Shown in pieces: positions 26,805 through 35,304 of a DNA stretch of 64,000 bases; position 1 is the first letter of the stretch; each line of letters starts with the position of its first letter. Source of the stretch: Sphingomonas astaxanthinifaciens DSM 22298 (GTDB lineage: Bacteria > Pseudomonadota > Alphaproteobacteria > Sphingomonadales > Sphingomonadaceae); assembly GCF_000711715.1 (NCBI RefSeq), contig NZ_JONN01000001.1:496001-560000 (forward strand), written 5' to 3'. A program made the position numbers and the translations under genes. A model generated the notes under the pieces. It saw only the letters and a list, made by a program, of their open reading frames with translations, made no database searches and was not told the origin of the DNA.

Positions 26805-27359
26805 ATGCCCCGCACCATTGCCGTCCTTCGTGGCAGTCCCCGCGCCGACAGCCTGACCAAAAGGCTCGCCAGGGCCATCGAACTCGCTGCCGGCGACCGC
26901 TTGACCTTCCGCGACATCGAGATCCACGACCTGCCGCTCTACAATCCCGATCATGAAAAGGATTCGCCGCATCCCCAGTGGGACGCTTTCCGCGCCGCGG
27001 TGAAGGGCTGCGACGGCATCCTGTTCGTCAGCCCCGAGTGGAACCGCTCGGTCCCGGGCGGACTCAAGAATGCGATCGACATCGGTTCGCGCCCCTATGG
27101 CCAGGGCGTGTTCCAGAAGAAGCCGACGGCGGTGGTCACCCAGTCGACCGGCGGCACCGGCGGCTTCGGCTGCAACCATCACCTGCGCCAGAGCCTCGTC
27201 CACCTCGACGGAATCGTGCTCGGCCAGCCCGAAATGTATGTCGGCAACCTCGCGCCCGGGAAGTTCGGCGAAGACGGCCGCCCGACCGACGACGGCCTGG
27301 CCAAGCTGATCGACGGCTTCGCCGGGACGTTTGCCGACTGGGTCGAGAAACAGGCCTGA
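26805..27359 (+). CDS. NAD(P)H-dependent FMN reductase (flavodoxin-like)
   Basis: A 184-residue flavodoxin-fold oxidoreductase of the NADPH-dependent FMN reductase family. LRGSPRADSLTKRLA is the phosphate-binding loop, VSPEWNRSVPGGLKNAID is the signature flavin segment (usual form PEYNxSxPGxLKNAID), and TQSTGGTGGFG the second flavin loop. It supplies reduced flavin or reduces quinones, azo compounds or metals in the cytoplasm. Here Tyr of the usual PEYN is Trp. It stands alone between cytochrome c and two small genes; a gctgaaagg stretch precedes the ATG at usable distance. Confidence 0.9.
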   Translation: MPRTIAVLRGSPRADSLTKRLARAIELAAGDRLTFRDIEIHDLPLYNPDHEKDSPHPQWDAFRAAVKGCDGILFVSPEWNRSVPGGLKNAIDIGSRPYGQGVFQKKPTAVVTQSTGGTGGFGCNHHLRQSLVHLDGIVLGQPEMYVGNLAPGKFGEDGRPTDDGLAKLIDGFAGTFADWVEKQA

Positions 27360-27404
27360 GGCAAACTCGGGCCGTTTCGCCACCCCGCGACCCATGTTAG
27401 TCTG

Positions 27405-27427
27405 CCCTCCGCTTCACCAGCGGAGGG
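27405..27427 (+). promoter_or_regulatory. Hairpin sequestering the Shine-Dalgarno of the DUF1508 gene
   Basis: A perfect 9-bp stem, ccctccgct / agcggaggg, with a five-base loop. The 3' arm contains the ribosome-binding site ggaggg (27422-27427) that serves the GTG at 27434. No T tract follows, so it is not a terminator. It could act as a translational switch. Confidence 0.6.
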
Positions 27428-27433
27428 TTCGAC

Positions 27434-27610
27434 GTGGCTCACAAGTTCGTGATCAAGAAGTCGTCCAACGGCGAATATGTCGCCAGCTTCGAATATAATG
27501 GCGAAAAGGTCTTCTGGACCGAGACCTACAAGAGCAAGTCGTCGGCCCAGAACGCGATCGACTCGATCAAGAAGAACGGCCCCATGGCCGAGGTCCACGA
27601 CGCCACCTGA
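27434..27610 (+). CDS. DUF1508 (YegP-like) small protein
   Basis: A 58-residue protein from a GTG start with ggaggg six bases upstream. The sequence HKFVIKKSSNGEYVASFEYNG, then SKSSAQNAIDSIKKNG, matches one DUF1508 repeat (YegP family): a two-strand hairpin ending in a helix. E. coli YegP carries two such repeats; this is a single-repeat form. Function is unknown. The ribosome-binding site is buried in a stable hairpin (27405-27427), suggesting regulated translation. The next small gene follows on the same strand 67 bases later with a similar arrangement. Confidence 0.85.
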   Translation: MAHKFVIKKSSNGEYVASFEYNGEKVFWTETYKSKSSAQNAIDSIKKNGPMAEVHDAT

Positions 27611-27643
27611 CCGCCGCACCTTGCACTGACGCGATCGCGGGTT

Positions 27644-27677
27644 CAGTCTTCGCTCCTCGACAGGGGGAGGAAGACTG
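27644..27677 (+). promoter_or_regulatory. Hairpin sequestering the Shine-Dalgarno of the small membrane protein gene
   Basis: cagtcttc (27644-27651) pairs with gaagactg (27670-27677), and ctcc (27653-27656) with ggag (27666-27669) across a one-base bulge, forming a 12-bp stem whose 3' arm contains the gggggaggaag ribosome-binding site and ends at the base before the ATG (27678). No T tract follows. Confidence 0.6.
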
Positions 27678-27992
27678 ATGGCGACGGCGGCAGCGGCAGT
27701 GGTGGCCCGGGCGAAACGCCTCATCCAGCATCATTTCTTCGCCGCCGACGCGGTCCGCCCCGATCGCGCGGTGGCCTTCGCGCCCGACAGCCGGATCGAG
27801 GAGCGCCTCTTCGCCCGCTACCGCGAGGCCGGAGTCATCCACGAGGAGTCGCCCGGCTATTACTGGCTCGACCTTCCGGCCTATGACCGCCTTATCCAGG
27901 ACCGCTTCGCACGCGTCCGGATGGCGCTGCTGTTGCTCGTCGCGGTGTTCGTCGGGCTCGCCGTTCTCGGCGCGAACGGCGTCTTCCATTAG
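27678..27992 (+). CDS. Small membrane protein of unknown function
   Basis: A 104-residue protein. Residues 1-75 are cytoplasmic and charged (RIEERLFARYREAGVIHEESPGYYWLDLPAYDRL), resembling a compact winged or helical module, and residues 80-100 (MALLLLVAVFVGLAVLGANG) form a single C-terminal membrane helix, so it is probably a tail-anchored inner-membrane protein. I recognise no named family. It has a strong ribosome-binding site ggggagga, which is masked by a 12-bp hairpin. It follows the DUF1508 gene and is convergent with dcd. Confidence 0.75.
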   Translation: MATAAAAVVARAKRLIQHHFFAADAVRPDRAVAFAPDSRIEERLFARYREAGVIHEESPGYYWLDLPAYDRLIQDRFARVRMALLLLVAVFVGLAVLGANGVFH

Positions 27993-28128
27993 GCTTGCAA
28001 AATAGGATTTCGTCTGATTGGCTAACCGCTGCGGTTCGCTGTGGCTCTTTGACAATCGAACGAAAGCGGGCGCGAAAAACGACTCGGCGACCCCGTGACC
28101 TTTGTGACCTTGTTCAGCTTCGCGCCGC

Positions 28129-28683
28129 TCACAGCCGCGGCAGGGTCACCCCGCGCTGTCCCTGATACTTGCCCGCGCGGTCGGCATAGCTCACCTCGCA
28201 CGGCTCGTTGCCCTGGAGGAACAGGAACTGGCAGGCACCCTCGTTGGCGTAGATCTTGGCCGGCAGGGGGGTGGTGTTGCTGAATTCCAGCGTCACGTGC
28301 CCCTCCCAGCCCGGCTCCAGCGGGGTGACGTTCACGATGATCCCGCATCGCGCATAGGTCGACTTGCCGAGGCAGATCACCAGCACGTCGCGCGGCACCC
28401 GGAAATATTCCACCGTCCGCGCCAGCGCGAAGCTGTTGGGCGGGATGATGCAGACATCGGTCTTGCGGTCGACGAAGCTGTTCGAGGCGAAGTCCTTGGG
28501 GTCGACCACCGCCGAGTCGACGTTGGTGAAGATCTTGAACTCGTCCGCCACCCGGGCGTCGTAGCCGTAGCTCGACAGGCCATAGCTGATGCAGCCGTCG
28601 CGGCGCTGGGCCTCGACGAAGGGCTCGATCATGCCGGTCGATTGGGCCTGCTCGCGGATCCAGCGGTCGGAAAGGATGCTCAT
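28129..28683 (-). CDS. dcd: dCTP deaminase
   Basis: A 184-residue trimeric enzyme of the dUTPase/Dcd fold converting dCTP to dUTP for thymidylate synthesis. [15 protein letters not shown] starts the protein, [18 protein letters not shown] is the Dcd signature, [31 protein letters not shown] holds the active-site Glu and neighbouring residues, and the mobile C-terminal lid ends [12 protein letters not shown]. The start at 28683 is chosen over in-frame extensions. It is divergent from dnaB with 124 bases between them. Confidence 0.96.
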   Translation of the reverse strand: MSILSDRWIREQAQSTGMIEPFVEAQRRDGCISYGLSSYGYDARVADEFKIFTNVDSAVVDPKDFASNSFVDRKTDVCIIPPNSFALARTVEYFRVPRDVLVICLGKSTYARCGIIVNVTPLEPGWEGHVTLEFSNTTPLPAKIYANEGACQFLFLQGNEPCEVSYADRAGKYQGQRGVTLPRL

Positions 28684-28762
28684 GGGTTGAAGGCTTAGCC
28701 CTGCGCCGAGCGGTTCGTCGATTCCTCCCGCGCGGTTTTCCGCGCACCCCACGATTTCCCCG

Positions 28763-28771
28763 TTATCCACA
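28763..28771 (+). promoter_or_regulatory. Exact DnaA-box sequence between dcd and dnaB
   Basis: ttatccaca matches the consensus DnaA box at all nine positions and lies 37 bases before the dnaB ATG, in the shared divergent region with dcd. One box alone does not make an origin; it suggests DnaA-linked control of dnaB and perhaps dcd. Confidence 0.6.
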
Positions 28772-28807
28772 GCTTGGCCGCCGCCGCGAAAGGCGTAGAA
28801 GCCGCTC

Positions 28808-30298
28808 ATGGCCGAAATCCTGATGCACCCGGGCGCCGCCGCCGAGCCGACCCCGGTTCAGCAGCTGCCGCACAATGTCGAAGCCGAGGCGGCGCTATTG
28901 GGCGCGCTGCTGCTCGACAACCGGCTGGTCGAGGACGTCCAGCTCAAGCTTCGCGCCGACCATTTCTTCGAGCCGCTCCACGGCCGCATCTACGACGCGA
29001 TCCTGCGGCTCACCGACCGCAACATGGTCGCCAATCCGGTCACCCTCCGCCCGCTGTTCGAGGCCGACGAGGCGATGAAGCAGCTTGGCGGACCGGCCTA
29101 CCTCGCCCAGCTGTCGGGCTCGGGCGCGGCGCTGATCGCGGCCCGCGACTTCGCCAACCAGATCTACGACCTCGCCTTGCTCCGCAGCCTCGTCGCGGTC
29201 GGCCGCGACCTCGTCACGAGCGCGCTCGACACCAGCGAGGACGTCAAGCCGCTCGACCAGATCGAACGCGCCGAGACCGAGCTCTACAAGGTCGCCGAGC
29301 AGGGCGGGGGCGAGGGCAAGGTCAAGACCTTCGCCGACGCCGCCAAGGAAGCGCTCCAGATCGCCGAGGCCGCGCTCAACAGCGGCGGCAAGCTATCGGG
29401 TATCACCACCGGCTTCACCGAGGTCAATGCGCGGATGGGCGGCATGCACCGCTCCGACCTCATCATCCTCGCCGGCCGCCCGGGCATGGGCAAGACCTCG
29501 CTCGCGACCAACATCGCCTTCAACGCCGCGCGCCGGCTCTTGCAGGACCTCGCCGACGGCATTCCGGCCGAGCGCTCGGCCGGCGCCGCGACCGCCTTCT
29601 TCAGCCTCGAAATGTCGGCCGACCAGCTCGCCACGCGTATCCTCGCCGAGCAGAGCAACATCCCCGGCACGCAGATCCGCACCGGCAACATGAACTTGAA
29701 CGAGTTCCGTGAATTCGCCCGGACCGCGGCCGAGCTGAATAGCCTGCCGCTCTACATCGACGATACGCCGGGCCTCACCATCGCCGCGCTCCGCACCCGC
29801 GCCCGGCGCCTGAAGCGCCAGAAGAACATCGGCCTCATCATCGTCGACTATCTCCAGCTCCTTTCGGGCACCTCCAAGAGCGGCGACGGCAACCGCGTCC
29901 AGGAAATTTCCGAGATCAGCCGGGGCTTGAAGCAGCTTGCGAAGGAACTTCACGTTCCCGTCGTCGCGCTGTCGCAGCTCAGCCGCGCGGTCGAGCAGCG
30001 CGAGGACAAGCGTCCGCAGCTGTCCGACCTTCGTGAATCGGGCTCGATCGAGCAGGACGCCGACATGGTCTGGTTCATCTACCGCGGCGACTATTACCTC
30101 GCCGCCAAGCAGCCGGCCGACGACCATCCCGACTTCGCCGAATGGCAGGAGGAGATGAGCCGCATCTACGGCATCGCCGAGCTGATCATCGCCAAGCAGC
30201 GCCACGGCGCGACAGGCAAGGTCAAGCTCAAGTTCGACGCCCGGATCACCAAGTTCACCGACCTCGTCGAAGAGGGCTACACGCCCGACTTCCACTAG
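28808..30298 (+). CDS. dnaB: Replicative DNA helicase DnaB
   Basis: A 496-residue hexameric helicase that unwinds the replication fork. The N-terminal domain ([23 protein letters not shown]) mediates primase contact; the RecA-like domain shows Walker [29 protein letters not shown] (motif H1a), [11 protein letters not shown] (Walker B) and [18 protein letters not shown] (arginine-finger region). A short insertion after Walker A ([17 protein letters not shown]) is seen in alphaproteobacterial forms. No intein is present. A 13-bp stem (30316-30345) follows the gene. Confidence 0.97.
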   Translation: MAEILMHPGAAAEPTPVQQLPHNVEAEAALLGALLLDNRLVEDVQLKLRADHFFEPLHGRIYDAILRLTDRNMVANPVTLRPLFEADEAMKQLGGPAYLAQLSGSGAALIAARDFANQIYDLALLRSLVAVGRDLVTSALDTSEDVKPLDQIERAETELYKVAEQGGGEGKVKTFADAAKEALQIAEAALNSGGKLSGITTGFTEVNARMGGMHRSDLIILAGRPGMGKTSLATNIAFNAARRLLQDLADGIPAERSAGAATAFFSLEMSADQLATRILAEQSNIPGTQIRTGNMNLNEFREFARTAAELNSLPLYIDDTPGLTIAALRTRARRLKRQKNIGLIIVDYLQLLSGTSKSGDGNRVQEISEISRGLKQLAKELHVPVVALSQLSRAVEQREDKRPQLSDLRESGSIEQDADMVWFIYRGDYYLAAKQPADDHPDFAEWQEEMSRIYGIAELIIAKQRHGATGKVKLKFDARITKFTDLVEEGYTPDFH

Positions 30299-30315
30299 GG
30301 CTCCGGGGAGGGGCC

Positions 30316-30345
30316 GCGGGCCGAAGCGATCACGCTTCGGCCCGC
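30316..30345 (+). terminator. Stable hairpin after dnaB
   Basis: gcgggccgaagcg / cgcttcggcccgc, a perfect 13-bp stem with an atca loop, 17 bases past the dnaB stop. No T tract, so it may slow transcription or protect the 3' end rather than terminate intrinsically. Confidence 0.55.
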
Positions 30346-30397
30346 CAGGCCCGCCAGGCGCGCTTTTCGCCACAAATGCGGGTAAGCGAGCGCGGCA

Positions 30398-31564
30398 ATG
30401 CCGCCAGCGCCCGCCTCCCTCGACGTCGCCATCGTCATGTTCGATTTCGGCCCGACCGGTGTCGTCCGCAACGCGTTGCGCATCGCCCGTGCCTCGGCTG
30501 CGGCGGGGCTCAAGGTCGAATTGTGGGTGGTGCAGGACGCCGGCACGATGCGGCGCGAGGTGCCGGATGACGTTCCGGTGGTCGCCTTCGGGCCGACGCT
30601 CGGCACCGATTACACCCGCGCCGACCGCCGCCGCGCGGGGAGGGGCGCGGTTCCTGCGCTGGCCGCGCTGATGGCCGAGCGCGCGCCCAGGGTCGTCCTG
30701 TCGGCGGGCAACCATTTCCACAGCCAGGTCGCCGCCGCGTCGCGCGTCGCCGGCCATCCGTCGCGACTGATCCTGCGGGTCAGCACTGGCCTTCCCAAGC
30801 CCGACGGCGCCAGCCCGCTCGCGTGGGCGCGCTACTGGTGGAAGCGCGGCAAGGCGATCCGCCGCCAGCGCGAGGCGGACCTGCTGGTCGCAGTCAGCCG
30901 CGAGGTGGGCGAGGAGCTCGCCGCGGACATGGGCTTTCCAGCGGAGCGGATCGTCGTCATTCCCAACGGGATCGACGCCAGGGCAATCGACGCCAGGGCC
31001 GCGCAGCCGTTCGAGCACCCCTGGTTCGCACCCGGCGCGCCGCCGGTCATCCTCGGGGTCGGCCGGATCGACAAGTTCAAGAATTTCGAGCTGCTCATTG
31101 ACGCCTTCGCGGCGCTCCGCGCGACCCGGCCGCTGCGGCTGATGATCGTCGGCGAGGAGCGCGGGGCGTGGAAGCACCGGCTCGACGCGCAGGTCGAGCG
31201 GCTGGGTCTCGGCGCGGATGTCCGCTTCGAGGGCTTCCAAGCGAACCCCCACGCCTATTTTCGCCGCGCCGCAGCCTATGTCTGCTGCTCGCGCTACGAG
31301 GGCATGAGCAACGCGATGCTGGAAGCAATGGCGAATGGCTGCCCGGTGGTCGCGACCGGCACCGCGACCGGCGCGCGCGAGCTGCTCGAGGGTGGGGTCG
31401 GACCGCTGGCCGAACCCGATGCAGGGGCGCTGGCGGCGGCCATTGCCGCGCGGATCGACTCTCCCCGCGACCCCGAGACGCTCCAGTCACGCGCGGCGCA
31501 ATATGACCTCGCTCGCACGATCGAGGCCTATGTCGACCTCCTGACCCGCGAGGCGCGGGCTTAG
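30398..31564 (+). CDS. Glycosyltransferase, GT4 family
   Basis: A 388-residue GT-B glycosyltransferase. The N-terminal half has the acceptor-side VMFDFGPTGVVRNALRIARA, and the C-terminal half the nucleotide-sugar binding set: VGRIDKFKNFELLIDAF, LMIVGEERGAWKHRL, VRFEGFQANPHAYFRRA and the GT4 signature YEGMSNAMLEAMANGCPVVAT with the EX7E-type glutamates. Likely transfers a sugar to a lipid or polysaccharide at the membrane. No other polysaccharide genes are adjacent, so its pathway is unknown. It overlaps the convergent dehydrogenase gene by four bases. Confidence 0.9.
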   Translation: MPPAPASLDVAIVMFDFGPTGVVRNALRIARASAAAGLKVELWVVQDAGTMRREVPDDVPVVAFGPTLGTDYTRADRRRAGRGAVPALAALMAERAPRVVLSAGNHFHSQVAAASRVAGHPSRLILRVSTGLPKPDGASPLAWARYWWKRGKAIRRQREADLLVAVSREVGEELAADMGFPAERIVVIPNGIDARAIDARAAQPFEHPWFAPGAPPVILGVGRIDKFKNFELLIDAFAALRATRPLRLMIVGEERGAWKHRLDAQVERLGLGADVRFEGFQANPHAYFRRAAAYVCCSRYEGMSNAMLEAMANGCPVVATGTATGARELLEGGVGPLAEPDAGALAAAIAARIDSPRDPETLQSRAAQYDLARTIEAYVDLLTREARA

Positions 31565-32985
31565 TCCTCGAGCATGTTGGGGTCGCGCAGGCCCTCGCTG
31601 ATCGAGGCGCGGGCGATCTCGGCCTCGCTGCTGGTGACCGGATAGGCGCAATAATCGGCCGCGTAGAAGGCGCTCGGCCGGTGGTTGCCGCTGAGACCGA
31701 CCCCGCCGAAGGGCGCATTGGATGGCGCGCCGTTGGTCGGCTTGTTCCAGTTGATGACCCCGGCGCGAACCTCGCCCCAGAAGCGGTCATATTGCGCGGG
31801 CGAACCGCCGACGAGGCTCGCGGCAAGCCCGAAGCGCGTGGCATTGGCTTCGCGGATGGCAGCGTCGAAATCGGGCACGCGGATGACCTGCAGCACGGGG
31901 CCGAACAATTCCTCGTCGGGCCGGTCCTCGATCCCCGTCACGTCGATCACCGCGGGGGTCAGGAAGGGCAGGCCCTCGCGCGGGCGGTCGAGCCGGCGGA
32001 TGACGCGTCCGCCCTTCATCATCAGGTCGAGGAACTGCGCCTGCAGATGGTCGGCGGCGGCATTGTCGATCACCGGCCCGAGGAAGGGCTGCGGCTCGGC
32101 GAAGGGCTCGTCGACGATGAGGCGGTCGATGAGCTTGAGGATCGCGGCAATGAGCGCGTCGGCGGCGGGGCCGTCCTCGACGATCAGCCGGCGCGCGGCG
32201 GTGCAGCGCTGACCGGCCGAAAGGAAGGCCGACTGGACCGCGATGGTGGCGGCCGCAGCCACGTCCTTGGCGTTCCACACGACCAGCGGATTGTTGCCGC
32301 CAAGCTCGAGCGCGAGGATCTTGTGCGGCGTGTCGGCGAACTGGCGGTGCAGCGCCTGGCCCGCGCGGGCGGAGCCCGTGAAGAGGAGGCCGTCGATGTC
32401 CTCCTGCCCGGCGAGCGCGCGGCCCTCGTCGGGACCGCCGGTCAGCAGCCGGATATTGCCCTCGGGGACGCCCGCCTCGCGGTAGAGGTCGACCAGCATC
32501 GCGCCGGTCGCGGGGGTCTTTTCCGATGGCTTGAAGACGACGCTGTTGCCGGCGAGCAAGGCGGGGACGATGTGCCCGTTCGGAAGATGCGCCGGGAAAT
32601 TGTAGGGGCCGAGCACCGCCAGCACGCCGTGGGGCTTGTGCCGGACCGCGACCTTGGAGCCGAGCGCGGCCTCATGGCGACGCTGGGGCGTGCGCTCCAT
32701 GTAGGCGTTGATCGAGATCTCGACCTTGCCGACCACCGCGCCAACCTCGGTCTTCGCTTCCCACAGGGGCTTGCCGGTCTCGCGCGCGATCAGCGCGGCA
32801 AGATCGTTCTCGCGATTGCGAACGACATTGGCGAAGCGGCGCAGCGTCTCGGCGCGGAAGGTGACCGATTCCGCCGCCCAGGCGGGGAAGGCGGCGCGCG
32901 CGGCGGCGACTTCGGCGGCGGCATCGCCGGTGGGACCGGACCAGAGGGTGGCGCCGGTGGCGGGCTCGAAAGATACTAGGTCCAT
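31561..32985 (-). CDS. astD: Succinylglutamate-semialdehyde dehydrogenase
   Basis: A 474-residue ALDH-superfamily enzyme. The sequence pattern (FEPATGATLWSG at the N-terminus, GPYNFPAHLPNGHIVPALLAGN, ELGGNNPLVVWNAKDV, SAGQRCTAARRLIV with the catalytic Cys, and GLSGNHRPSAFYAADYCAYP near the end) is that of AstD of the arginine succinyltransferase pathway, oxidising succinylglutamate semialdehyde to succinylglutamate. The other ast genes are not in this window, so the pathway assignment rests on the family. It is convergent with the glycosyltransferase and lies 43 bases upstream of the end of the SelO gene on the same strand. Confidence 0.9.
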   Translation of the reverse strand: MDLVSFEPATGATLWSGPTGDAAAEVAAARAAFPAWAAESVTFRAETLRRFANVVRNRENDLAALIARETGKPLWEAKTEVGAVVGKVEISINAYMERTPQRRHEAALGSKVAVRHKPHGVLAVLGPYNFPAHLPNGHIVPALLAGNSVVFKPSEKTPATGAMLVDLYREAGVPEGNIRLLTGGPDEGRALAGQEDIDGLLFTGSARAGQALHRQFADTPHKILALELGGNNPLVVWNAKDVAAAATIAVQSAFLSAGQRCTAARRLIVEDGPAADALIAAILKLIDRLIVDEPFAEPQPFLGPVIDNAAADHLQAQFLDLMMKGGRVIRRLDRPREGLPFLTPAVIDVTGIEDRPDEELFGPVLQVIRVPDFDAAIREANATRFGLAASLVGGSPAQYDRFWGEVRAGVINWNKPTNGAPSNAPFGGVGLSGNHRPSAFYAADYCAYPVTSSEAEIARASISEGLRDPNMLED

Positions 32986-33028
32986 GATGCTCCCTTGGCC
33001 CTGCTAGGAGCCGAGCCGGGCGACGGCG

Positions 33029-34393
33029 TCAACCCTCCGCCAGCGCGTCGCCCATGCGGCGAATGGCGGCGATCTTCTGGTCAAAGGCGGTCCAGTCGTC
33101 GTCGTCGGCAATCCGCGTCCAGATCGCCTCCACTTCCTCGATGTGTAGCGAGCAGGGGGAAGGATCGGACCAATAGGGGTGATTTCGCGAGCACCGCCGG
33201 TTGCCGATCGCGGCGGCGAATTCGGCGAAGGCGGGATCGTCGTATGCGGGGCCGGGAGGCGTTTCGCCGCCACGCCAATCGAAGAAAAATCGGTCGATGC
33301 CGACCTTGCGGGTGGCGAGCGCCGCCGTCGCTGCGCGGGCGAGCGCGCGGTCGCTCTCCTCGGTGACGGCCGGCAGGCCCAGCCGGCGCAGCATCGCCGC
33401 CGCCAGCGCGGCGTGAAAGGCGGGCGCGAAGCCCTGCAGCCGCTCGGACAGGCCCGGATGGTCGTCGGTGACGAGCGCGAGGCAGCCGGCGAGCTGGGCG
33501 AGGTTCCACTGGATCGCCTCGGGCTGGCGGCCGAAGGCGTAGAGGCCGCCATGGTCGAAATAGGCGGCGGTGAACTCCGTGTCCCACTCGGGCGTGAAGC
33601 GCCACGGGCCATAGTCGAAGCTCTCGCCGGTGACGTTGATGTTGTCGGTGTTGAGGACGCCGTGGACGAAGCCCGCGACGAGATAGGAAGCGGCGAGCGC
33701 GGCCGTCCGCTCGGTGACTAGGTCGAACAGGCGCAATGGACCGGCGTCGGCGGGCTCGGCGAAGAGATGCTCGAGGCAGTAGCGGACCAGCCGCTCGATG
33801 TTCTCGGCCTCCTCGAAATAGGCGAGGCGCTGGAAGGTGCCGATCCGGATGTGGCTGTGGCTCAGCCGGGTGAGCACGGCCGAGCGGGTGGGGGAGGGCT
33901 CGTCGTTGCGTTCGAGTTGTTCGCCCGTCTCGAACAGGGCGAAGCTGCGACTGGTGTGAACCCCCAGCGCCTCGAGCATCTCGGTCGCCAGCACCTCGCG
34001 GACCCCGCCCTTCAGGGTCAGCCGTCCGTCACCGAAGCGGCTCCACGGGGTCTGGCCCGAGCCCTTGGTTCCGAGGTCGAGCAGGCGGCCCCGGTCGTCG
34101 CGCACTTGCGCGAACAGGAAGCCGCGGCCGTCGCCGAGGTCGGGATTGTAATGGCGGAACTGGTGGCCGTGATAACGGAGCGCCAGCGGCCGGGGGAGGT
34201 TTTCGGGCAAGGATTCGAACCGGCAGAAATGCGCGGCCCAGTCGGTATCGTCGAGCCCCACCGTGGCGGCCGCGCGCGCGTTCAGGAAGCGCGGGGTGCA
34301 GGCCGGAAAGGTCGCCGCCGCCACCTCGTCATAATAATCGCCGCCGAGGTCCAGAATGCGCGGATCGGGGCGATAGGGTTGCGGAACGGTCAT
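33029..34393 (-). CDS. selO: Protein adenylyltransferase SelO (YdiU family)
   Basis: A 454-residue pseudokinase-fold enzyme that transfers AMP to Ser, Thr or Tyr residues of redox-related proteins. RYHGHQFRHYNPDLGDGRG, LGTKGSGQTPWSRFGDGRLTLKGGVREVL and the catalytic-loop VLNTDNINVTGESFDYGPW are diagnostic, with the expected Lys, Arg, Asn and Asp. MTVPQPYRPD is chosen as the start; upstream in-frame codons would run into the divergent hydrolase. It lacks the C-terminal selenocysteine or cysteine motif seen in some eukaryotic forms, as is usual in bacteria. Divergent from the alpha/beta hydrolase with a 41-base gap. Confidence 0.94.
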   Translation of the reverse strand: MTVPQPYRPDPRILDLGGDYYDEVAAATFPACTPRFLNARAAATVGLDDTDWAAHFCRFESLPENLPRPLALRYHGHQFRHYNPDLGDGRGFLFAQVRDDRGRLLDLGTKGSGQTPWSRFGDGRLTLKGGVREVLATEMLEALGVHTSRSFALFETGEQLERNDEPSPTRSAVLTRLSHSHIRIGTFQRLAYFEEAENIERLVRYCLEHLFAEPADAGPLRLFDLVTERTAALAASYLVAGFVHGVLNTDNINVTGESFDYGPWRFTPEWDTEFTAAYFDHGGLYAFGRQPEAIQWNLAQLAGCLALVTDDHPGLSERLQGFAPAFHAALAAAMLRRLGLPAVTEESDRALARAATAALATRKVGIDRFFFDWRGGETPPGPAYDDPAFAEFAAAIGNRRCSRNHPYWSDPSPCSLHIEEVEAIWTRIADDDDWTAFDQKIAAIRRMGDALAEG

Positions 34394-34434
34394 CTTCTCC
34401 AGATAGAGGGCCTCGCTCAGATTGGGAGAGGCCG

Positions 34435-35304
34435 GTGGCGTCGTTTGAAGACCGTAGTTACAACAGCGCCGACGGTCTGAGGCTTCATTATCGCGATTAT
34501 GCGGGGGGCGATCCCGACCAGCCGCCGATCCTCTGCCTGCCCGGCCTGACCCGCAACTGCCGCGATTTCGAACCCGTCGCCGACCGCTTTGCCGGCGAAT
34601 GGCGGGTGCTGTCGCTCGATTTTCGGGGCCGGGGACAAAGTGCGGCTGATCCCGATCCCTCGCACTACATGCCCGCAACCTATGCCCGCGACGTGTTGAA
34701 GCTGCTCGACCAGCTCGGGATCGCCGACGCGGTGTTCGTCGGCACCTCGCTCGGCGGGCTCGTCACCATGCTGATCGGCGCAATGGAGGAGGAAAGGATC
34801 GCCGGCGCGCTGCTCAACGACATCGGTCCCGAGGTCTCCCCGCAGGGGATCGAGCGGATCCGCAATTATGTCGGCAAGGCCGCCGACTGGCCGAGCTTCG
34901 CCGCCGCCGGGGCCGCCTTCGCGGAGCGCGCGGGCGACGTCTATCCGCATTGGGGCGCGGCCGAATGGGAACGCTTCGCCCGCCGCACCTGCCGCGAGGA
35001 GGGCGGGGCAGTCGTGCTCGACTACGACATGGCCATCGCCCAGCCCTTCGCGCAGGCCAATGAGGCGACCCAGCCCAACCTCTGGCCGTGGCTCGATCAC
35101 CTCAAGGACAAGCCCGTGACGATCCTGCGCGGGGCGCTGAGCGACCTGTTCGACGCGCCGGTCGCCGAGCGGATGGTGCGCGAGCTCGGGCCCAATGCCG
35201 AACTGGTGACGGTTCCGGACGTCGGCCACGCGCCGAGCTTCGACGAGCCCGAGAGCATCGCCGCGGTGGAGCGGCTGCTGGCGCGGGTTCGCGCCGCCGC
35301 CTAG
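34435..35304 (+). CDS. Alpha/beta hydrolase
   Basis: A 289-residue cytoplasmic alpha/beta-hydrolase-fold protein starting at a GTG preceded by gggagagg. CLPGLTRNCRDFEPVADRF is the oxyanion loop, VLSLDFRGRGQSAAD follows, GTSLGGLV holds the nucleophile Ser, SDLFDAP the acid and GHAPSFDEP the His. It resembles MhpC/3-oxoadipate enol-lactonase-type hydrolases, but the substrate cannot be told. It overlaps the convergent Sco gene by four bases. Confidence 0.88.
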   Translation: MASFEDRSYNSADGLRLHYRDYAGGDPDQPPILCLPGLTRNCRDFEPVADRFAGEWRVLSLDFRGRGQSAADPDPSHYMPATYARDVLKLLDQLGIADAVFVGTSLGGLVTMLIGAMEEERIAGALLNDIGPEVSPQGIERIRNYVGKAADWPSFAAAGAAFAERAGDVYPHWGAAEWERFARRTCREEGGAVVLDYDMAIAQPFAQANEATQPNLWPWLDHLKDKPVTILRGALSDLFDAPVAERMVRELGPNAELVTVPDVGHAPSFDEPESIAAVERLLARVRAAA

